A stretch of DNA of 64,000 nt from Pseudomonas farsensis (lineage in GTDB: Bacteria; Pseudomonadota; Gammaproteobacteria; Pseudomonadales; Pseudomonadaceae), in contig NZ_JABWRF020000001.1 of NCBI RefSeq assembly GCF_014268805.2, positions 1,808,001 through 1,872,000 of the forward strand, written 5' to 3'. This document shows positions 42,497 to 52,208 of this stretch, in pieces. Numbering within the stretch: position 1 is the stretch's first letter; the number at the start of each line of letters is the position of its first letter. The notes under the pieces were generated by a model. It saw only the letters and a list, made by a program, of their open reading frames with translations, had not been told where the DNA came from and ran no database searches. A program made the translations under genes and the position numbers.

Positions 42497-43567
42497 TTAC
42501 AGGCCTTCGAAGAATTGGTCGACGCGCTGTTGGCTCAGGCCGGCGAGGGTAGGTGGGTTCCAGTGCGGCTGCTTGTCCTTGTCGACGATCAGCGCACGCA
42601 CGCCTTCGATGATGTCGCCGTGGTCGAACCATTGGCTGTCCAGGTGCAACTCCATGGCAAAACAGTCTTCCAGCGCCAGATGCCGCCCACGGCGCAGCAG
42701 CTCCAAGGTGACCGCCATGGCCAGTGGCGAACGGGTTTCCAGCAGGTCGGCAGTTTCCAGCGCCCAACTGCGGCTGTCACCAATGGCGACCGCACGCAGT
42801 TGTTCGACGATGCTGGGCATGTCGGGCAGGGCGAAGAAGTGGTCGATCACCGGGCGCAGCCTGGCCAGCGGTGCATCGCCGAGGGTCTGGCTGCCTAAGC
42901 TGGCCAGCAGGCTCTGCAGGTCCTTGAGCGGATGGTCGCCGAACTGCAGCTTGTCCAGGCCTTGGTCCAGCGCCTGCAGCTTGTCGCTGTCCAGGTACCA
43001 GTTGGCAAGGCCGCAATACAGCGCATCGGCGGCTTTGATCTGGACGCCGCTGACGCCCAGGTAGATACCCAGCTCGCCCGGCACCCGTGGGAGGAAATAG
43101 CTACCGCCGACGTCGGGGAAGTAGCCGATGCCCACTTCCGGCATGCCCAGGCGGCTGCGTTCGGTGACCACACGCAGGTCGCAGCCCTGGGCCAGGCCCA
43201 TGCCGCCGCCCAGGCAGAAACCGTCCATCAGCACCAGCAGCGGCTTGCGGTAGCGGTGCAGGCACAGGTCGAGTGCGTATTCCTCTTCGAAAAACTCATG
43301 GTGCAGGCGTTCGCCGGCCTTATGGCTGTCGTGCAGCGAACGAATGTCGCCGCCGGCACAGAAGCCTTTGGGGCCTTCGCCGCGCAGCACCACGGCATGC
43401 ACCTGGGCGTCCTGCGACCAGCGATGCAGATGCCGCTGCAGGGTGCGGACCATCTCCAGGGTAAGGGCATTGAGGCCGGCGGGGCGGTTCAGCGTGAGGT
43501 GGCCAATGTGATTGCGGACTTCAGCCAGTACGTGATCGGTGGCCGAGGGGCTAGCGTGCGCGGTCAT
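42497..43567 (-). CDS. 3-hydroxyisobutyryl-CoA hydrolase / enoyl-CoA hydratase family
   Basis: 356 residues. Crotonase fold with the hydrolase-type blocks [40 protein letters not shown] and [21 protein letters not shown], and a C-terminal ~100-residue extension with [15 protein letters not shown], characteristic of HIBCH. Releases 3-hydroxyisobutyrate from its CoA ester in valine breakdown. First gene of the pair with the acyl-CoA dehydrogenase. Divergent from mdcA. Confidence 0.88.
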   Translation of the reverse strand: MTAHASPSATDHVLAEVRNHIGHLTLNRPAGLNALTLEMVRTLQRHLHRWSQDAQVHAVVLRGEGPKGFCAGGDIRSLHDSHKAGERLHHEFFEEEYALDLCLHRYRKPLLVLMDGFCLGGGMGLAQGCDLRVVTERSRLGMPEVGIGYFPDVGGSYFLPRVPGELGIYLGVSGVQIKAADALYCGLANWYLDSDKLQALDQGLDKLQFGDHPLKDLQSLLASLGSQTLGDAPLARLRPVIDHFFALPDMPSIVEQLRAVAIGDSRSWALETADLLETRSPLAMAVTLELLRRGRHLALEDCFAMELHLDSQWFDHGDIIEGVRALIVDKDKQPHWNPPTLAGLSQQRVDQFFEGL

Positions 43568-43867
43568 CGCGGTCTCCCTGCTTTGTTATTGATTTCCAAG
43601 GTGAAGCCTGGAATGCGCGGGCTGTTCGCTGGATCCTGTCATGCGAATTTGCGCGGCACAATTGGCAAATCTGCAGGGCGGCGCTGCATTTTTACCTCGT
43701 GTTAGTTGTCCAGACTGAGGCTGTCACTGTAACCCCGTGTGGTTTATGGGCAAAGTCGTCCTGTGTTTATTAACCTGAGCGTAACAATCCGCCATCCGGC
43801 TTGATTGATGCCCCAAGCTGCGCCGCCCTAAGGTGACCCCACGACAGCGAACCCGTGGAGTCACCTA
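43568..43867. promoter_or_regulatory. 300-base divergent promoter region (HIBCH and mdcA)
   Basis: No gene found. It holds an inverted repeat ATTTGC-N12-GCAAAT (43647-43652/43665-43670), possibly a LysR-type site for MdcR, AT-rich stretches near 43755-43800 that could be the mdc promoter, and GGAG at 43856 for mdcA. Assignment of the site to MdcR is inference. Confidence 0.4.
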
Positions 43868-45529
43868 ATGACAACAATGAAGAATCCACCGCCGCAATGG
43901 TCGCGGCGCCGCGCCGAGAAGCAGCGGCGGCTGGGCCTTGTGCGCCACCTGGCCGATGGCGTGGTGTTGCCCACCGAGCGCATCGTCGAGGCGCTGGAGC
44001 TGTTGCTGGCTCCCGGCGATCGCGTGGTGCTGGAGGGCAATAACCAGAAGCAGGCGGATTTCCTCTCCCGTTCGCTGGCCAAGGTCGACCCGCAGCGCTT
44101 GCATGACCTGCACATGATCATGCCCAGCGTCAGCCGCGCCGAGCACCTGGACCTGTTCGAGCGCGGCATCGCCCGCAAGCTCGATTTTTCCTTCGCCGGC
44201 CCGCAAAGCCTGCGCATCAGCCAGTTGCTCGAAGACGGGCTGCTGGAAGTGGGCGCCATCCATACCTATATAGAACTGTACTCGCGCCTGCTGGTCGACC
44301 TGATCCCCAATGTGACCCTGGTTGCAGGTTTCATGGCCGACCGCGAGGGCAACCTTTACACCGGCCCCAGCACCGAAGACACCCCGGCACTGGTTGAGCC
44401 GGCGGCGTTCAGCGATGGCATCGTGATCGCCCAAGTGAACCAACTGGTAGACCGCGTCGACGACCTGCCACGGGTGGATATCCCGGCCTCCTGGGTCGAT
44501 TTTGTGGTGGTCGCCGACCAGCCGTTCTATATCGAGCCACTGTTCACCCGCGACCCGCGCCATATCAAACCGGTGCACGTGCTGATGGCCATGATGGCGA
44601 TTCGCGGCATCTATGAAAAACACCAGGTGCAGTCACTCAACCACGGCATCGGTTTCAACACCGCCGCCATCGAGCTGATCTTGCCGACTTACGGCGAGTC
44701 GCTGGGATTGAAGGGCAAGATCTGCCGAAACTGGACGCTGAACCCGCACCCCACGCTGATCCCGGCCATCGAAACCGGCTGGGTGCAGAGCGTGCACTGC
44801 TTCGGCACCGAGCTTGGCATGGAGGACTACATCGCCCAGCGCCCGGATGTGTTCTTCACTGGCCGCGACGGCTCGATGCGCTCCAACCGCATGATGTGCC
44901 AACTGGCCGGGCAGTACGCGGTAGACCTGTTTATCGGCGCCACCTTGCAGGTCGATGGCGACGGCCATTCCTCGACCGTGACCCGTGGCCGCCTGGCAGG
45001 CTTCGGCGGCGCACCGAACATGGGCCACGACCCGCGTGGCAGGCGCCATGCCACCCCAGCCTGGCTGGACATGACCGTGCCCGACACCCTGCTTGAGCGC
45101 GGCCGCAAGCTTGTGGTGCAGATGGTCGAAACCTACCAGGAAGGCGGCAAGCCCACCTTCGTCGAGACCTTGGACGCGGTAGAAGTGGCGAAGAAGGCCG
45201 GCATGCCGCTGGCCCCGGTGATGATCTATGGCGACGACGTCACTCACCTGCTCACCGAAGAAGGCATCGCCTACCTGTACAAGGCCCGCAGCCTTGAAGA
45301 GCGCCAGCAGATGATCGCAGCAGTGGCGGGTGTGACGGCCATTGGCCTGCGCCACGACCCCAAGGATACCGAGCGCCTGCGCAAGGCGGGCCTTGTGGCC
45401 TTGCCCGAAGACCTCGGCATCCGCCGCACCGATGCCAGCCGCGAACTGCTCGCTGCACGCAGCATCGCCGAGCTGGTTGAGTGGTCTGGCGGCCTGTACA
45501 ACCCGCCTGCACGTTTCAGGAGCTGGTGA
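43868..45529 (+). CDS. mdcA: Malonate decarboxylase alpha subunit (acetyl-S-ACP:malonate ACP transferase)
   Basis: 553 residues, standard length. Opens [25 protein letters not shown] and contains the CoA-transferase-like blocks [20 protein letters not shown] and [55 protein letters not shown]. It swaps the acetyl group on the ACP for malonate before decarboxylation by MdcD/E. First gene of mdcABCDEGHLM. Confidence 0.97.
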   Translation: MTTMKNPPPQWSRRRAEKQRRLGLVRHLADGVVLPTERIVEALELLLAPGDRVVLEGNNQKQADFLSRSLAKVDPQRLHDLHMIMPSVSRAEHLDLFERGIARKLDFSFAGPQSLRISQLLEDGLLEVGAIHTYIELYSRLLVDLIPNVTLVAGFMADREGNLYTGPSTEDTPALVEPAAFSDGIVIAQVNQLVDRVDDLPRVDIPASWVDFVVVADQPFYIEPLFTRDPRHIKPVHVLMAMMAIRGIYEKHQVQSLNHGIGFNTAAIELILPTYGESLGLKGKICRNWTLNPHPTLIPAIETGWVQSVHCFGTELGMEDYIAQRPDVFFTGRDGSMRSNRMMCQLAGQYAVDLFIGATLQVDGDGHSSTVTRGRLAGFGGAPNMGHDPRGRRHATPAWLDMTVPDTLLERGRKLVVQMVETYQEGGKPTFVETLDAVEVAKKAGMPLAPVMIYGDDVTHLLTEEGIAYLYKARSLEERQQMIAAVAGVTAIGLRHDPKDTERLRKAGLVALPEDLGIRRTDASRELLAARSIAELVEWSGGLYNPPARFRSW

Positions 45530-46413
45530 TGAACGCACATGACCTGCACACCGCGCTGAACCGCCCGGCCTGGCAGCCCACGCGCCCGTTAGCGCCAGGC
45601 GCCGCCGCACACTTGGCCGACCTCGCCGTCGAGGCGCTGATCGATGAAGCCGACCTGTCGCCCAAACCGGGCCTTGTCGACCGGCGCAGCAGCGGTGCCC
45701 ATACCGATATGACCCTGGGCCTGATGCATGCTTCGGCGCTGGCCCTGTGGCCGTGCTTCAGGGACATGGCAGACGCTGCGCGTCACCACGCCGAGATCGG
45801 CCAGCCGCTGCGCGCCGCCCTGGGGCGTATTGGCCGCGAAGGCGAGGCGGCCATGCTTGCCACCACCGCCGGGGTGAACACCCACCGTGGCGCTATCTGG
45901 GCCTTGGGCCTGCTGGTGGCTGCGCGAGCGCTGGATAGCAACGCCGATGCCGCCACCCTGGCGCAACGTGCCGGGCGTATCGCGCTGTTCGACGACCCAG
46001 CCGCAACCAACCAGGACAGCCACGGCGCGCAGGTGCGCCGCCGGCATGCGGCTAGCGGGGCGCGTGAGCAAGCGCAACAAGGGTTCCCCGCCGTGACCGG
46101 CCACGGCCTGCCGCAACTGCGCCGCAGCCGCGCGGCGGGTGCCAGCGAAGCGCACGCCCGGCTCGACGCACTGCTGGCGATCATGGCCACCCTCAGCGAC
46201 ACCTGCGTGCTCTGGCGTGCCGGGCCGCAAGGGCTGCTGGCCCTGCAGCAAGGCGCCCGCGCCGTGCTCGACGACGGCGGCAGTGCCAGCCTTGGCGGGC
46301 GCCGGCAACTGCGCCAACTCGACGCGCTGCTGCTGCGCTTGAACGCCTCACCGGGCGGTGCCGCCGATCTGCTGGCCGCCTGCCTGTTCCTCGACACTGC
46401 CGGGAGCCTGTGA
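45529..46413 (+). CDS. mdcB: Triphosphoribosyl-dephospho-CoA synthase
   Basis: 294 residues, start overlapping the mdcA stop (TGATG). Makes the 2'-(5''-triphosphoribosyl)-3'-dephospho-CoA precursor of the malonyl-carrier prosthetic group from ATP and dephospho-CoA. Conserved blocks: [33 protein letters not shown] and [17 protein letters not shown]. The family's late GALASD-like helix is replaced by an Arg/Ala-rich segment. Confidence 0.95.
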   Translation: MNAHDLHTALNRPAWQPTRPLAPGAAAHLADLAVEALIDEADLSPKPGLVDRRSSGAHTDMTLGLMHASALALWPCFRDMADAARHHAEIGQPLRAALGRIGREGEAAMLATTAGVNTHRGAIWALGLLVAARALDSNADAATLAQRAGRIALFDDPAATNQDSHGAQVRRRHAASGAREQAQQGFPAVTGHGLPQLRRSRAAGASEAHARLDALLAIMATLSDTCVLWRAGPQGLLALQQGARAVLDDGGSASLGGRRQLRQLDALLLRLNASPGGAADLLAACLFLDTAGSL

Positions 46414-46414
46414 C

Positions 46415-46714
46415 ATGCAAACCCTGAATTTTCAATTCCCAGCTGTAGAGCCTGGGCGTGGTCGCAGCCTGGTGGGCTGTGTCAGCTCCGGTGACCTCGA
46501 AGTGTTGATCGAGCCAGGCACCGCCGGGCGCCTGGATATCCAGGTGGTTACCTCGGTCAACGGCAGTGAAGCGCGCTGGGAGCAACTGTTGCAGCGCCTG
46601 TTCAGCGGCCGCGCGCTGCCGGCGGTAAAAATCGACATCCACGACTTCGGCGCCACCCCTGGCGTGGTGCGCCTGCGTCTTGAGCAAGGTTTCGAGGAGA
46701 TCGGCCATGACTGA
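46415..46714 (+). CDS. mdcC: Malonate decarboxylase acyl carrier protein (delta subunit)
   Basis: 99 residues. VGCVSSGDLEVLIEP near residue 22-34 holds the Ser that carries the phosphoribosyl-dephospho-CoA group. Small ACP of the malonate decarboxylase, unrelated to fatty-acid ACP. Its stop overlaps mdcD by 8 bases. Confidence 0.95.
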   Translation: MQTLNFQFPAVEPGRGRSLVGCVSSGDLEVLIEPGTAGRLDIQVVTSVNGSEARWEQLLQRLFSGRALPAVKIDIHDFGATPGVVRLRLEQGFEEIGHD

Positions 46715-47555
46715 TACCGAACGTTTGCTGCGCCACCGCAGCTTCGTCGAACTGGGCGCCCGCCAGCGTGCCCGGGCATTGCTGGATAACGGCACATTCC
46801 GCGAGTTGCTCGGCCCGTTCGACCGCCTGATGTCGCCCTGGCTACCGCGCCAGGGCATCGTGCCCCAGGCCGACGATGGCGTGATCATCGCCAAGGGCAA
46901 GCTGGCTGGGCGTGCGTGCGTGGTTGCGGCCATCGAAGGTGGCTTCCAGGGCGGCAGCATGGGAGAGGTGGGCGGCGCCAAGATCGCCGGGGCGCTGGAG
47001 CTGGCTGTCGAAGACAACCGCAACGGCATCCCTACCTGCGCTGTATTACTGCTCGAAACCGGCGGTGTGCGCTTGCAGGAGGCCAACCTCGGCCTTGCGG
47101 CCATTGCCGAGATTCAAGCCGGCATCGTCGAATTGCGCGGCCATCAGCCGGTCATCGGGGTGATTGCAGGCTCGGTGGGCTGCTTTGGTGGCATGTCGAT
47201 TGCCGCCGGGCTGTGCAGCCATCTGCTGGTCACCCGTGAAGCACGCCTTGGCCTCAACGGCCCGCAGGTTATCGAGCAGGAGGCTGGCATCGAGGAGTAC
47301 AACGCGGGCGACCGGCCGTTCATCTGGAGCTTCAGCGGCGGCGAACAACGCCATGCCTGCGGCCTGGCGGATGCCTACGTTGCCGACGACGTCGAGCGTA
47401 TTCGCGAGCAACTGCTGCAACTGCTCGGGCAACCGTCTGCCAACCGTGCCCGGCAGCATGCCTGGTACCTGCAGCGGCTCGCTCAACTGGGCGCTGAAGC
47501 CCCGCAACTGGACGCTGCCGCCGTGCGCGCCCTGTATCAAGGAGATGCGCAATGA
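46707..47555 (+). CDS. mdcD: Malonate decarboxylase beta subunit
   Basis: 282 residues. Carboxyltransferase-like fold: IIAKGKLAGRACVVAAIEGGFQGGSMGEVGGAKIAGALELA, LLLETGGVRLQEANLGLAAIAEIQ, and GPQVIEQEAGIEEYN. With MdcE it decarboxylates malonyl-ACP to acetyl-ACP. Stop/start overlap with mdcE is ATGA. Confidence 0.96.
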   Translation: MTDTERLLRHRSFVELGARQRARALLDNGTFRELLGPFDRLMSPWLPRQGIVPQADDGVIIAKGKLAGRACVVAAIEGGFQGGSMGEVGGAKIAGALELAVEDNRNGIPTCAVLLLETGGVRLQEANLGLAAIAEIQAGIVELRGHQPVIGVIAGSVGCFGGMSIAAGLCSHLLVTREARLGLNGPQVIEQEAGIEEYNAGDRPFIWSFSGGEQRHACGLADAYVADDVERIREQLLQLLGQPSANRARQHAWYLQRLAQLGAEAPQLDAAAVRALYQGDAQ

Positions 47556-48343
47556 ACCGTGCCTTGAACTGGCTGCCAAACCTTGCCGCAGGCCAGGCGC
47601 AAGCGGGCTATCCAGCCTCGCTGCGGGTGATCGATGGTGAGTTGGACAACCGCCCGGCGCGCTTTATCGCCGTGGTGCCGGATGCGCACAACCCCTTCCC
47701 GCGGGCGCGCGCCGGAGAGGTCGGGCTGCTGGAGGGCTGGGGCCTGGCCAAGGCGGTCAGCGAGGCCGTGGAAGCCGACCGCAATACCGAAAAACGCGCC
47801 ATCGTTGCGCTGATCGATGTGCCCAGCCAAGCCTATGGCCGGCGGGAAGAGGCACTGGGTATTCACCAAGCCCTGGCCGGCGCGGTTGAAGCCTATGCCC
47901 AGGCGCGCCTGGCTGGCCACCCGGTCATCGGGCTGCTGGTGGGCAAGGCGATGTCAGGGGCGTTTCTGGCCCATGGCTACCAGGCGCAGCGCTTGATCGC
48001 CCTGGATGACAGCGGGGTCATGGTACACGCCATGGGCAAGGCGGCTGCCGCCAGGATTACCCTGCGCAGCGTCGATGCCTTGGAGGCGCTGGCCGCCGAG
48101 ATTCCGCCAATGGCCTACGACTTGGGCAGTTACGCCTCGCTGGGCCTGCTGTGGCGGCGCCTGAGCGTGGACAACGCCGACAGCCCCAGTGCCGCCGACA
48201 TCGCGGCGGTACGCGCCTGCCTTGCCGAGGCGGTGCGCGACATTGGCCAGTCCACCGACTTGTCGTCGCGTTTGGGCGGCGAGCACCGCCAGGCATCGCG
48301 CGACGTCCGTGCGCGCCTGCGCAGCCAGTGGCAGGAGGCCTGA
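47552..48343 (+). CDS. mdcE: Malonate decarboxylase gamma subunit
   Basis: 263 residues, ATGA overlap with mdcD. Second half of the decarboxylase pair, with VSEAVEADRNTEKRAIVALIDVPSQAYGRREEALGIHQALAGAV and LVGKAMSGAFLAHGYQAQRLIALDDSGVMVHAMGKAAAARIT. Works with MdcD on the malonyl-carrier. Confidence 0.95.
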   Translation: MNRALNWLPNLAAGQAQAGYPASLRVIDGELDNRPARFIAVVPDAHNPFPRARAGEVGLLEGWGLAKAVSEAVEADRNTEKRAIVALIDVPSQAYGRREEALGIHQALAGAVEAYAQARLAGHPVIGLLVGKAMSGAFLAHGYQAQRLIALDDSGVMVHAMGKAAAARITLRSVDALEALAAEIPPMAYDLGSYASLGLLWRRLSVDNADSPSAADIAAVRACLAEAVRDIGQSTDLSSRLGGEHRQASRDVRARLRSQWQEA

Positions 48344-48344
48344 C

Positions 48345-48971
48345 ATGAACAGCCCGCGCCCGCATGACCTGCTGTGGGGCATGGCCCCCGCCATGCTGCC
48401 TGACGACGCTCCGCAATGGGCCAGGCAAGTGCTCGCAGCCGGCGCGCCGGTGGTGGTGCGCCGGGCTGAATGCGCCGACGGCTGGGTGGCGGTCGGGGTT
48501 CGCGGGCTACAACGTGCGCAGCGGCTGGCCTGCCTGATGCCTTTGGCCGCTATCCAGGAGCGCTTGAGCCCTGAAGCTGTGCGTAGTCATCGGGCCGCTG
48601 CTGAGTGCGCAGCGTGGTCGGCGTTGCAGGCCCTGGCCTCGGTAGGCCCGGTGCTCGACGCCCTCGGCCTTGCCTGGGGGCCGACCGGAGGCGTCGCCTA
48701 CCAGCTCGCCAGCGGTATCGAAGTGCTGCATGCCGAAAGCGATCTGGACCTGCTGCTGCGCACGCCGCAACCCCTGGCCCGCACGGCGGCGAAAGACCTG
48801 CTGGACATCCTCGATTGCGCGCCGTGCCGTATCGACCTGCAATTGCAGACCCCGGCAGGTGCCGTGGCCCTGCGTGAATGGGCCGGCCCCGCACGGCGAG
48901 TGATGCTCAAAGCCACTCGCTGCGCGGCGCTGGTGATCGACCCATGGGCGGCCTTGGAGCACGCGGCATGA
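48345..48971 (+). CDS. mdcG: Phosphoribosyl-dephospho-CoA transferase (holo-ACP synthase)
   Basis: 208 residues from MNSPRPHDLLWGMAPAML. The nucleotidyltransferase motif is GPTGGVAYQLASGIEVLHAESDLDLLLR, where the DxD Asp pair holds metal. Attaches the prosthetic group to MdcC Ser. TGAC/ATGA spacing with its neighbours shows tight coupling. Confidence 0.94.
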   Translation: MNSPRPHDLLWGMAPAMLPDDAPQWARQVLAAGAPVVVRRAECADGWVAVGVRGLQRAQRLACLMPLAAIQERLSPEAVRSHRAAAECAAWSALQALASVGPVLDALGLAWGPTGGVAYQLASGIEVLHAESDLDLLLRTPQPLARTAAKDLLDILDCAPCRIDLQLQTPAGAVALREWAGPARRVMLKATRCAALVIDPWAALEHAA

Positions 48972-49888
48972 GTAGCCTGTTTGCATTCCCAGGCCAAGGC
49001 GCGCAGCAGGCGGGCATGCTCCATCGCCTGCCAAGCGGCGCCGAAGCGCTACTGGAGCAGGCCAGTGATGTGCTGGGCGAACAGGTGCTGAACCTGGACA
49101 GCGAGCACGCCCTGCAAGGAACCCGCGCTGTGCAGCTGTGCCTGCTGCTGGCTGGGGTGGCGTGGGCGCGCTGGTTGCTGCAGCGAGCCCCTGCGCCTGA
49201 CTATGTGGCGGGGCTGTCCATTGGTGCCTACCCGGCGGCTGTGGTGGCCGAGGCGCTGGACTTTACCGATGCGCTGCGGCTGGTGGCCCTGCGCGGCAGC
49301 CTGATGCAGCATGCCTATCCGCAAGGCTACGGCATGACGGCGCTGAGCGGCCTAGGCCTGGCCTGCGTCGAGCGCTTGCTGGCGGAGGTGGCCGATGAGG
49401 TGTACCTGGCCAACCTCAACAGCGACAACCAGATCGTTATTGCCGGCAGCGACCGGGGCATGGCCGAGGTAGCGCGCCGGGCGCGTGGCCAAGGGCAGGG
49501 CGTGGCACGGCGGCTGGCGGTGAGTGTGCCATCGCACTGCAAGCTACTGGATGAACCGGCCCGTGAGCTGGCAGCCGCTTTCGCCAAGGTTCAGTTACAC
49601 AGGCCCCGTATAACCTGGCTGAGCGGCACCCGCGCCCGGCCAGTGCATGACCCGGAACAATTGCGCGACGACCTGGCCGGCAACATGGCACGGGTGGTCG
49701 ACTGGCGCGGCTTGCTGGGCAATGCCTACGAGCGTGGCGTGCGCCTGCATATAGAGGTGCCACCTGGCAGCGTGCTCAGCGGCCTGGCACGCCCGGTGTT
49801 CGAACAGGGCCGGGTGGTAGCGGTGGAATCTACCCGCGGCGATACCCTTGAGGCGCTGTTGCGCCAGGAGGTGGCCCACCGCCGATGA
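48968..49888 (+). CDS. mdcH: Malonyl-CoA:ACP-type transacylase of malonate decarboxylase
   Basis: 306 residues, ATGA overlap with mdcG. FabD fold: LFAFPGQGAQQAGML at the start, catalytic Ser in AGLSIGAYPAAV, and NSDNQIVIAGS and VSVPSHCKLLDEPA motifs. It transfers malonyl to the carrier to prime the enzyme. Confidence 0.94.
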   Translation: MSSLFAFPGQGAQQAGMLHRLPSGAEALLEQASDVLGEQVLNLDSEHALQGTRAVQLCLLLAGVAWARWLLQRAPAPDYVAGLSIGAYPAAVVAEALDFTDALRLVALRGSLMQHAYPQGYGMTALSGLGLACVERLLAEVADEVYLANLNSDNQIVIAGSDRGMAEVARRARGQGQGVARRLAVSVPSHCKLLDEPARELAAAFAKVQLHRPRITWLSGTRARPVHDPEQLRDDLAGNMARVVDWRGLLGNAYERGVRLHIEVPPGSVLSGLARPVFEQGRVVAVESTRGDTLEALLRQEVAHRR

Positions 49889-49992
49889 CTGCACCTGGCT
49901 GTTGCTGCCTGCCACAAGCCAGGGGTTGCACCGCATCACTGATTTCGAAGAACAACAACAAGCAACTTCGACTAAAGCTGAGGACAACAACA

Positions 49993-50415
49993 ATGATCAT
50001 TTATGGTGTGGCTCTGCTGGCGGTATGCACGCTTGCCGGCGTCATCGTCGGCGACTTGCTGGGCGTGCTGCTGGGCGTCAAATCCAACGTGGGCGGGGTG
50101 GGCATCGCCATGATCCTGCTGATCTGCGCACGCCTGTACATGCACCGCAACGGCGGCATGAGCAAGGAATGCGAGTTCGGCGTGGGCTTCTGGGGCGCCA
50201 TGTACATCCCGGTGGTGGTGGCCATGGCCGCCCAGCAAAATGTGGTCACCGCGCTGCATGGTGGGCCGGTGGCGCTGCTGGGGGCGGTGGGGGCCGTGCT
50301 GGTGTGTGGCTTGACCATTGCCTTGATCAGCCGCAGCCATCGCGGCGAGCCGTTACCGCCGCTGGACGCACCGCCGCCAGCCGATGCGCAGGCCGTGCCT
50401 GCGGGAGGCCGCTGA
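49993..50415 (+). CDS. mdcL: Malonate transporter subunit MdcL (MadL)
   Basis: 140 residues with four hydrophobic helices (MIIYGVALLAVCTLAGVIVGDLLGVLLGV...). Conserved KSNVGGVGIAMILLICARLYM and ECEFGVGFWGAMYIPVVVAMAAQQNVV blocks. Small half of the two-component Na+/malonate carrier. ATG has a weak ribosome site (GAGGAC) after a 104-base gap, so it may have its own internal promoter. Confidence 0.92.
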   Translation: MIIYGVALLAVCTLAGVIVGDLLGVLLGVKSNVGGVGIAMILLICARLYMHRNGGMSKECEFGVGFWGAMYIPVVVAMAAQQNVVTALHGGPVALLGAVGAVLVCGLTIALISRSHRGEPLPPLDAPPPADAQAVPAGGR

Positions 50416-50416
50416 T

Positions 50417-51181
50417 ATGTGGCCGATCATTGAGAACGCACTGGAACACAACGGCCTGATCACTGCATTCGCGGTGGTGGGCGGGATCATGTGGCTGTCG
50501 GTACTGCTGTCGAAGTACCTGACCTTTGGGCGGGTGCACGGCTCGGCGATCGCCATTGTCATCGGCCTGGTGCTGGCCTGGGTAGGCGGTACGCTGACCG
50601 GCGGGCAGAAGGGGCTTGCCGACATGGCGCTGTTCTCCGGTATCGGCCTGATGGGTGGGGCCATGCTGCGTGACTTCGCCATTGTCGCCACCGCCTTCGA
50701 AGTGCAGGCCACCGAGGCGCGCAAGGCCGGGATGATCGGGGTAGTGGCGCTGCTGCTCGGTACCGTGCTGCCGTTCATTGTCGGCGCCGGCGTGGCCTGG
50801 GTGTTCGGCTACCGCGATGCGGTGAGCATGACCACCATCGGTGCCGGCGCGGTGACCTATATCGTCGGGCCGGTGACCGGCGCGGCGCTGGGGGCGAGTT
50901 CCGATGTCATGGCGCTGTCGATTGCCACTGGGCTGATCAAGGCGATTCTGGTGATGGTGTTCACCCCGGTGTCGGCCCGCTTGCTGGGCCTGGACAACCC
51001 GCGCTCTGCAATGGTGTTTGGCGGGCTGGCGGGGACCGTGTCCGGGGTTACGGCAGGGTTGGCGGCGACTGACCGGCGGCTGGTGCCGTATGGTGCGCTG
51101 ACGGCGACCTTCCACACTGGGCTTGGGTGCTTGATGGGGCCGTCGATCCTGTACTTCTGTGTGCGCGGGTTGGTGGGGTAA
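50417..51181 (+). CDS. mdcM: Malonate transporter subunit MdcM (MadM)
   Basis: 254 residues, about seven to eight helices. VVGGIMWLSVLLSKYLTFGRVHGSAIAIVIGLVLAWVGG and LFSGIGLMGGAMLRDFAIVATAFEVQATEARKAGMIG are family signatures. Pairs with MdcL for malonate import. Last gene of the operon; no convincing terminator follows. Confidence 0.93.
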   Translation: MWPIIENALEHNGLITAFAVVGGIMWLSVLLSKYLTFGRVHGSAIAIVIGLVLAWVGGTLTGGQKGLADMALFSGIGLMGGAMLRDFAIVATAFEVQATEARKAGMIGVVALLLGTVLPFIVGAGVAWVFGYRDAVSMTTIGAGAVTYIVGPVTGAALGASSDVMALSIATGLIKAILVMVFTPVSARLLGLDNPRSAMVFGGLAGTVSGVTAGLAATDRRLVPYGALTATFHTGLGCLMGPSILYFCVRGLVG

Positions 51182-51217
51182 AAGCAACGTCGGAATCAAG
51201 GCGGCTAATCCTGGTGG

Positions 51218-52120
51218 TTAGCTGCCCGTTCTTACTTGAGTTGCTGCCAGCGACGGTGAACGATCCTGAGCCGCGTCATACAAATTTTCAGGGCGGGGTT
51301 GAGCGTCCGGCAACCATACACCCCCCTGTTGCACTGGTGAGCTTCTGCCAGATGAAGGCCAGGCGACCTCCGATGTACTCACATCGCTTTCATCGCTGAA
51401 GCTGGAGCGGGCGCCTGAGGTTGCGCCAGTGCTTTGCACATCACCCTGATCCCAAGCAACGCTGTGTCGTTGTCTCAGAACCGGGCTTTGCTTCGAGTTG
51501 CTGCTGGCAAGCGAGCTTGCTGAGCCATTAGATCGATTGTCCGGGCTTTGAGTCGGGCTTCTGCTGTTGCCATTATCCTGGACGAGATAGCGGTTCTCCA
51601 AGCTTCCGTTCAAGGACCGGCGACGTTGTGCCGTTTGCCCATTGAATGAAACCGAGCTGAGTGAACGGGAGCGCGGCCGTATCATATGACCGGTTGGGTC
51701 GGTACGGTTCACCGGGTCGCATTCGCAATAGCTGTATGCATTCACCCCACCTTTGCCGAATGGGCTGAAACTGTCCGGCGAACTAAAGCGCATCAACGCA
51801 GTGCTATACAGCCGATAGCCATTGCCCAGCGAGTAGCAGCTGGCCCAAAACGCCCGGAGCTCCCCATTGAAACCCATCCACGAGGTGCGCTCCCCAGCCA
51901 CTGTTTCGTAGCCATAGCAGCTATAACTGGGCGTTCTGGAGGGTGTTCTGCCGATGCTGTGCAGTACCGAATCTTTGCTATCGGTGATCAGAAGTGCAGA
52001 AGAGGCCTGTGACAGCTCGGCCATGAGTCCGTGGCCATTGCGCAAGAACACAACGTCTCTTGTGCAGGCCAGGCATGTTTGCAACCGGCTTGCGCAATAG
52101 AAAAAGTGTTGCCTGCCCAT
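51218..52120 (-). CDS. Orphan RHS repeat-associated core protein
   Basis: 300 residues with a strong GGAGG ribosome site, so it is likely expressed on its own. The RHS core (residues about 82-145: MGFNGELRA, LGNGYRLYSTALMRFSSPD, SFSPFGKGGVNAYSYCECDPVNRTDPTGH) is complete, but the long N-terminal repeat filament that normally encloses a toxin is absent. The C-terminal 155 residues are Ser/Arg/Gln-rich and match no toxin I know. Lower GC than its neighbours. Sits between mdcM and mdcR. Confidence 0.85.
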   Translation of the reverse strand: MGRQHFFYCASRLQTCLACTRDVVFLRNGHGLMAELSQASSALLITDSKDSVLHSIGRTPSRTPSYSCYGYETVAGERTSWMGFNGELRAFWASCYSLGNGYRLYSTALMRFSSPDSFSPFGKGGVNAYSYCECDPVNRTDPTGHMIRPRSRSLSSVSFNGQTAQRRRSLNGSLENRYLVQDNGNSRSPTQSPDNRSNGSASSLASSNSKQSPVLRQRHSVAWDQGDVQSTGATSGARSSFSDESDVSTSEVAWPSSGRSSPVQQGGVWLPDAQPRPENLYDAAQDRSPSLAATQVRTGS

Positions 52121-52181
52121 GAGCGACCTCCAGCGTGCCGGTTGCAGGGTTCAAGCATGAAACCCTTCAAAACAGTCTGCT

Positions 52182-52200
52182 ACTGGCAAAAATGACAGGT
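52182..52200. promoter_or_regulatory. 19-bp dyad element shared with the autotransporter upstream region
   Basis: Same 19 bases as 9044-9062, at 62 bases before the RHS start and in the same orientation. See the companion entry. Confidence 0.5.
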
Positions 52201-52208
52201 CGCGCTGT

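Noticed and set aside
43640..43675. Possible sigma-54 promoter (TTGGCAAATCTGCAGG) before mdcA
   Set aside because: Spacing between GG and GC is too short for a -24/-12 promoter.
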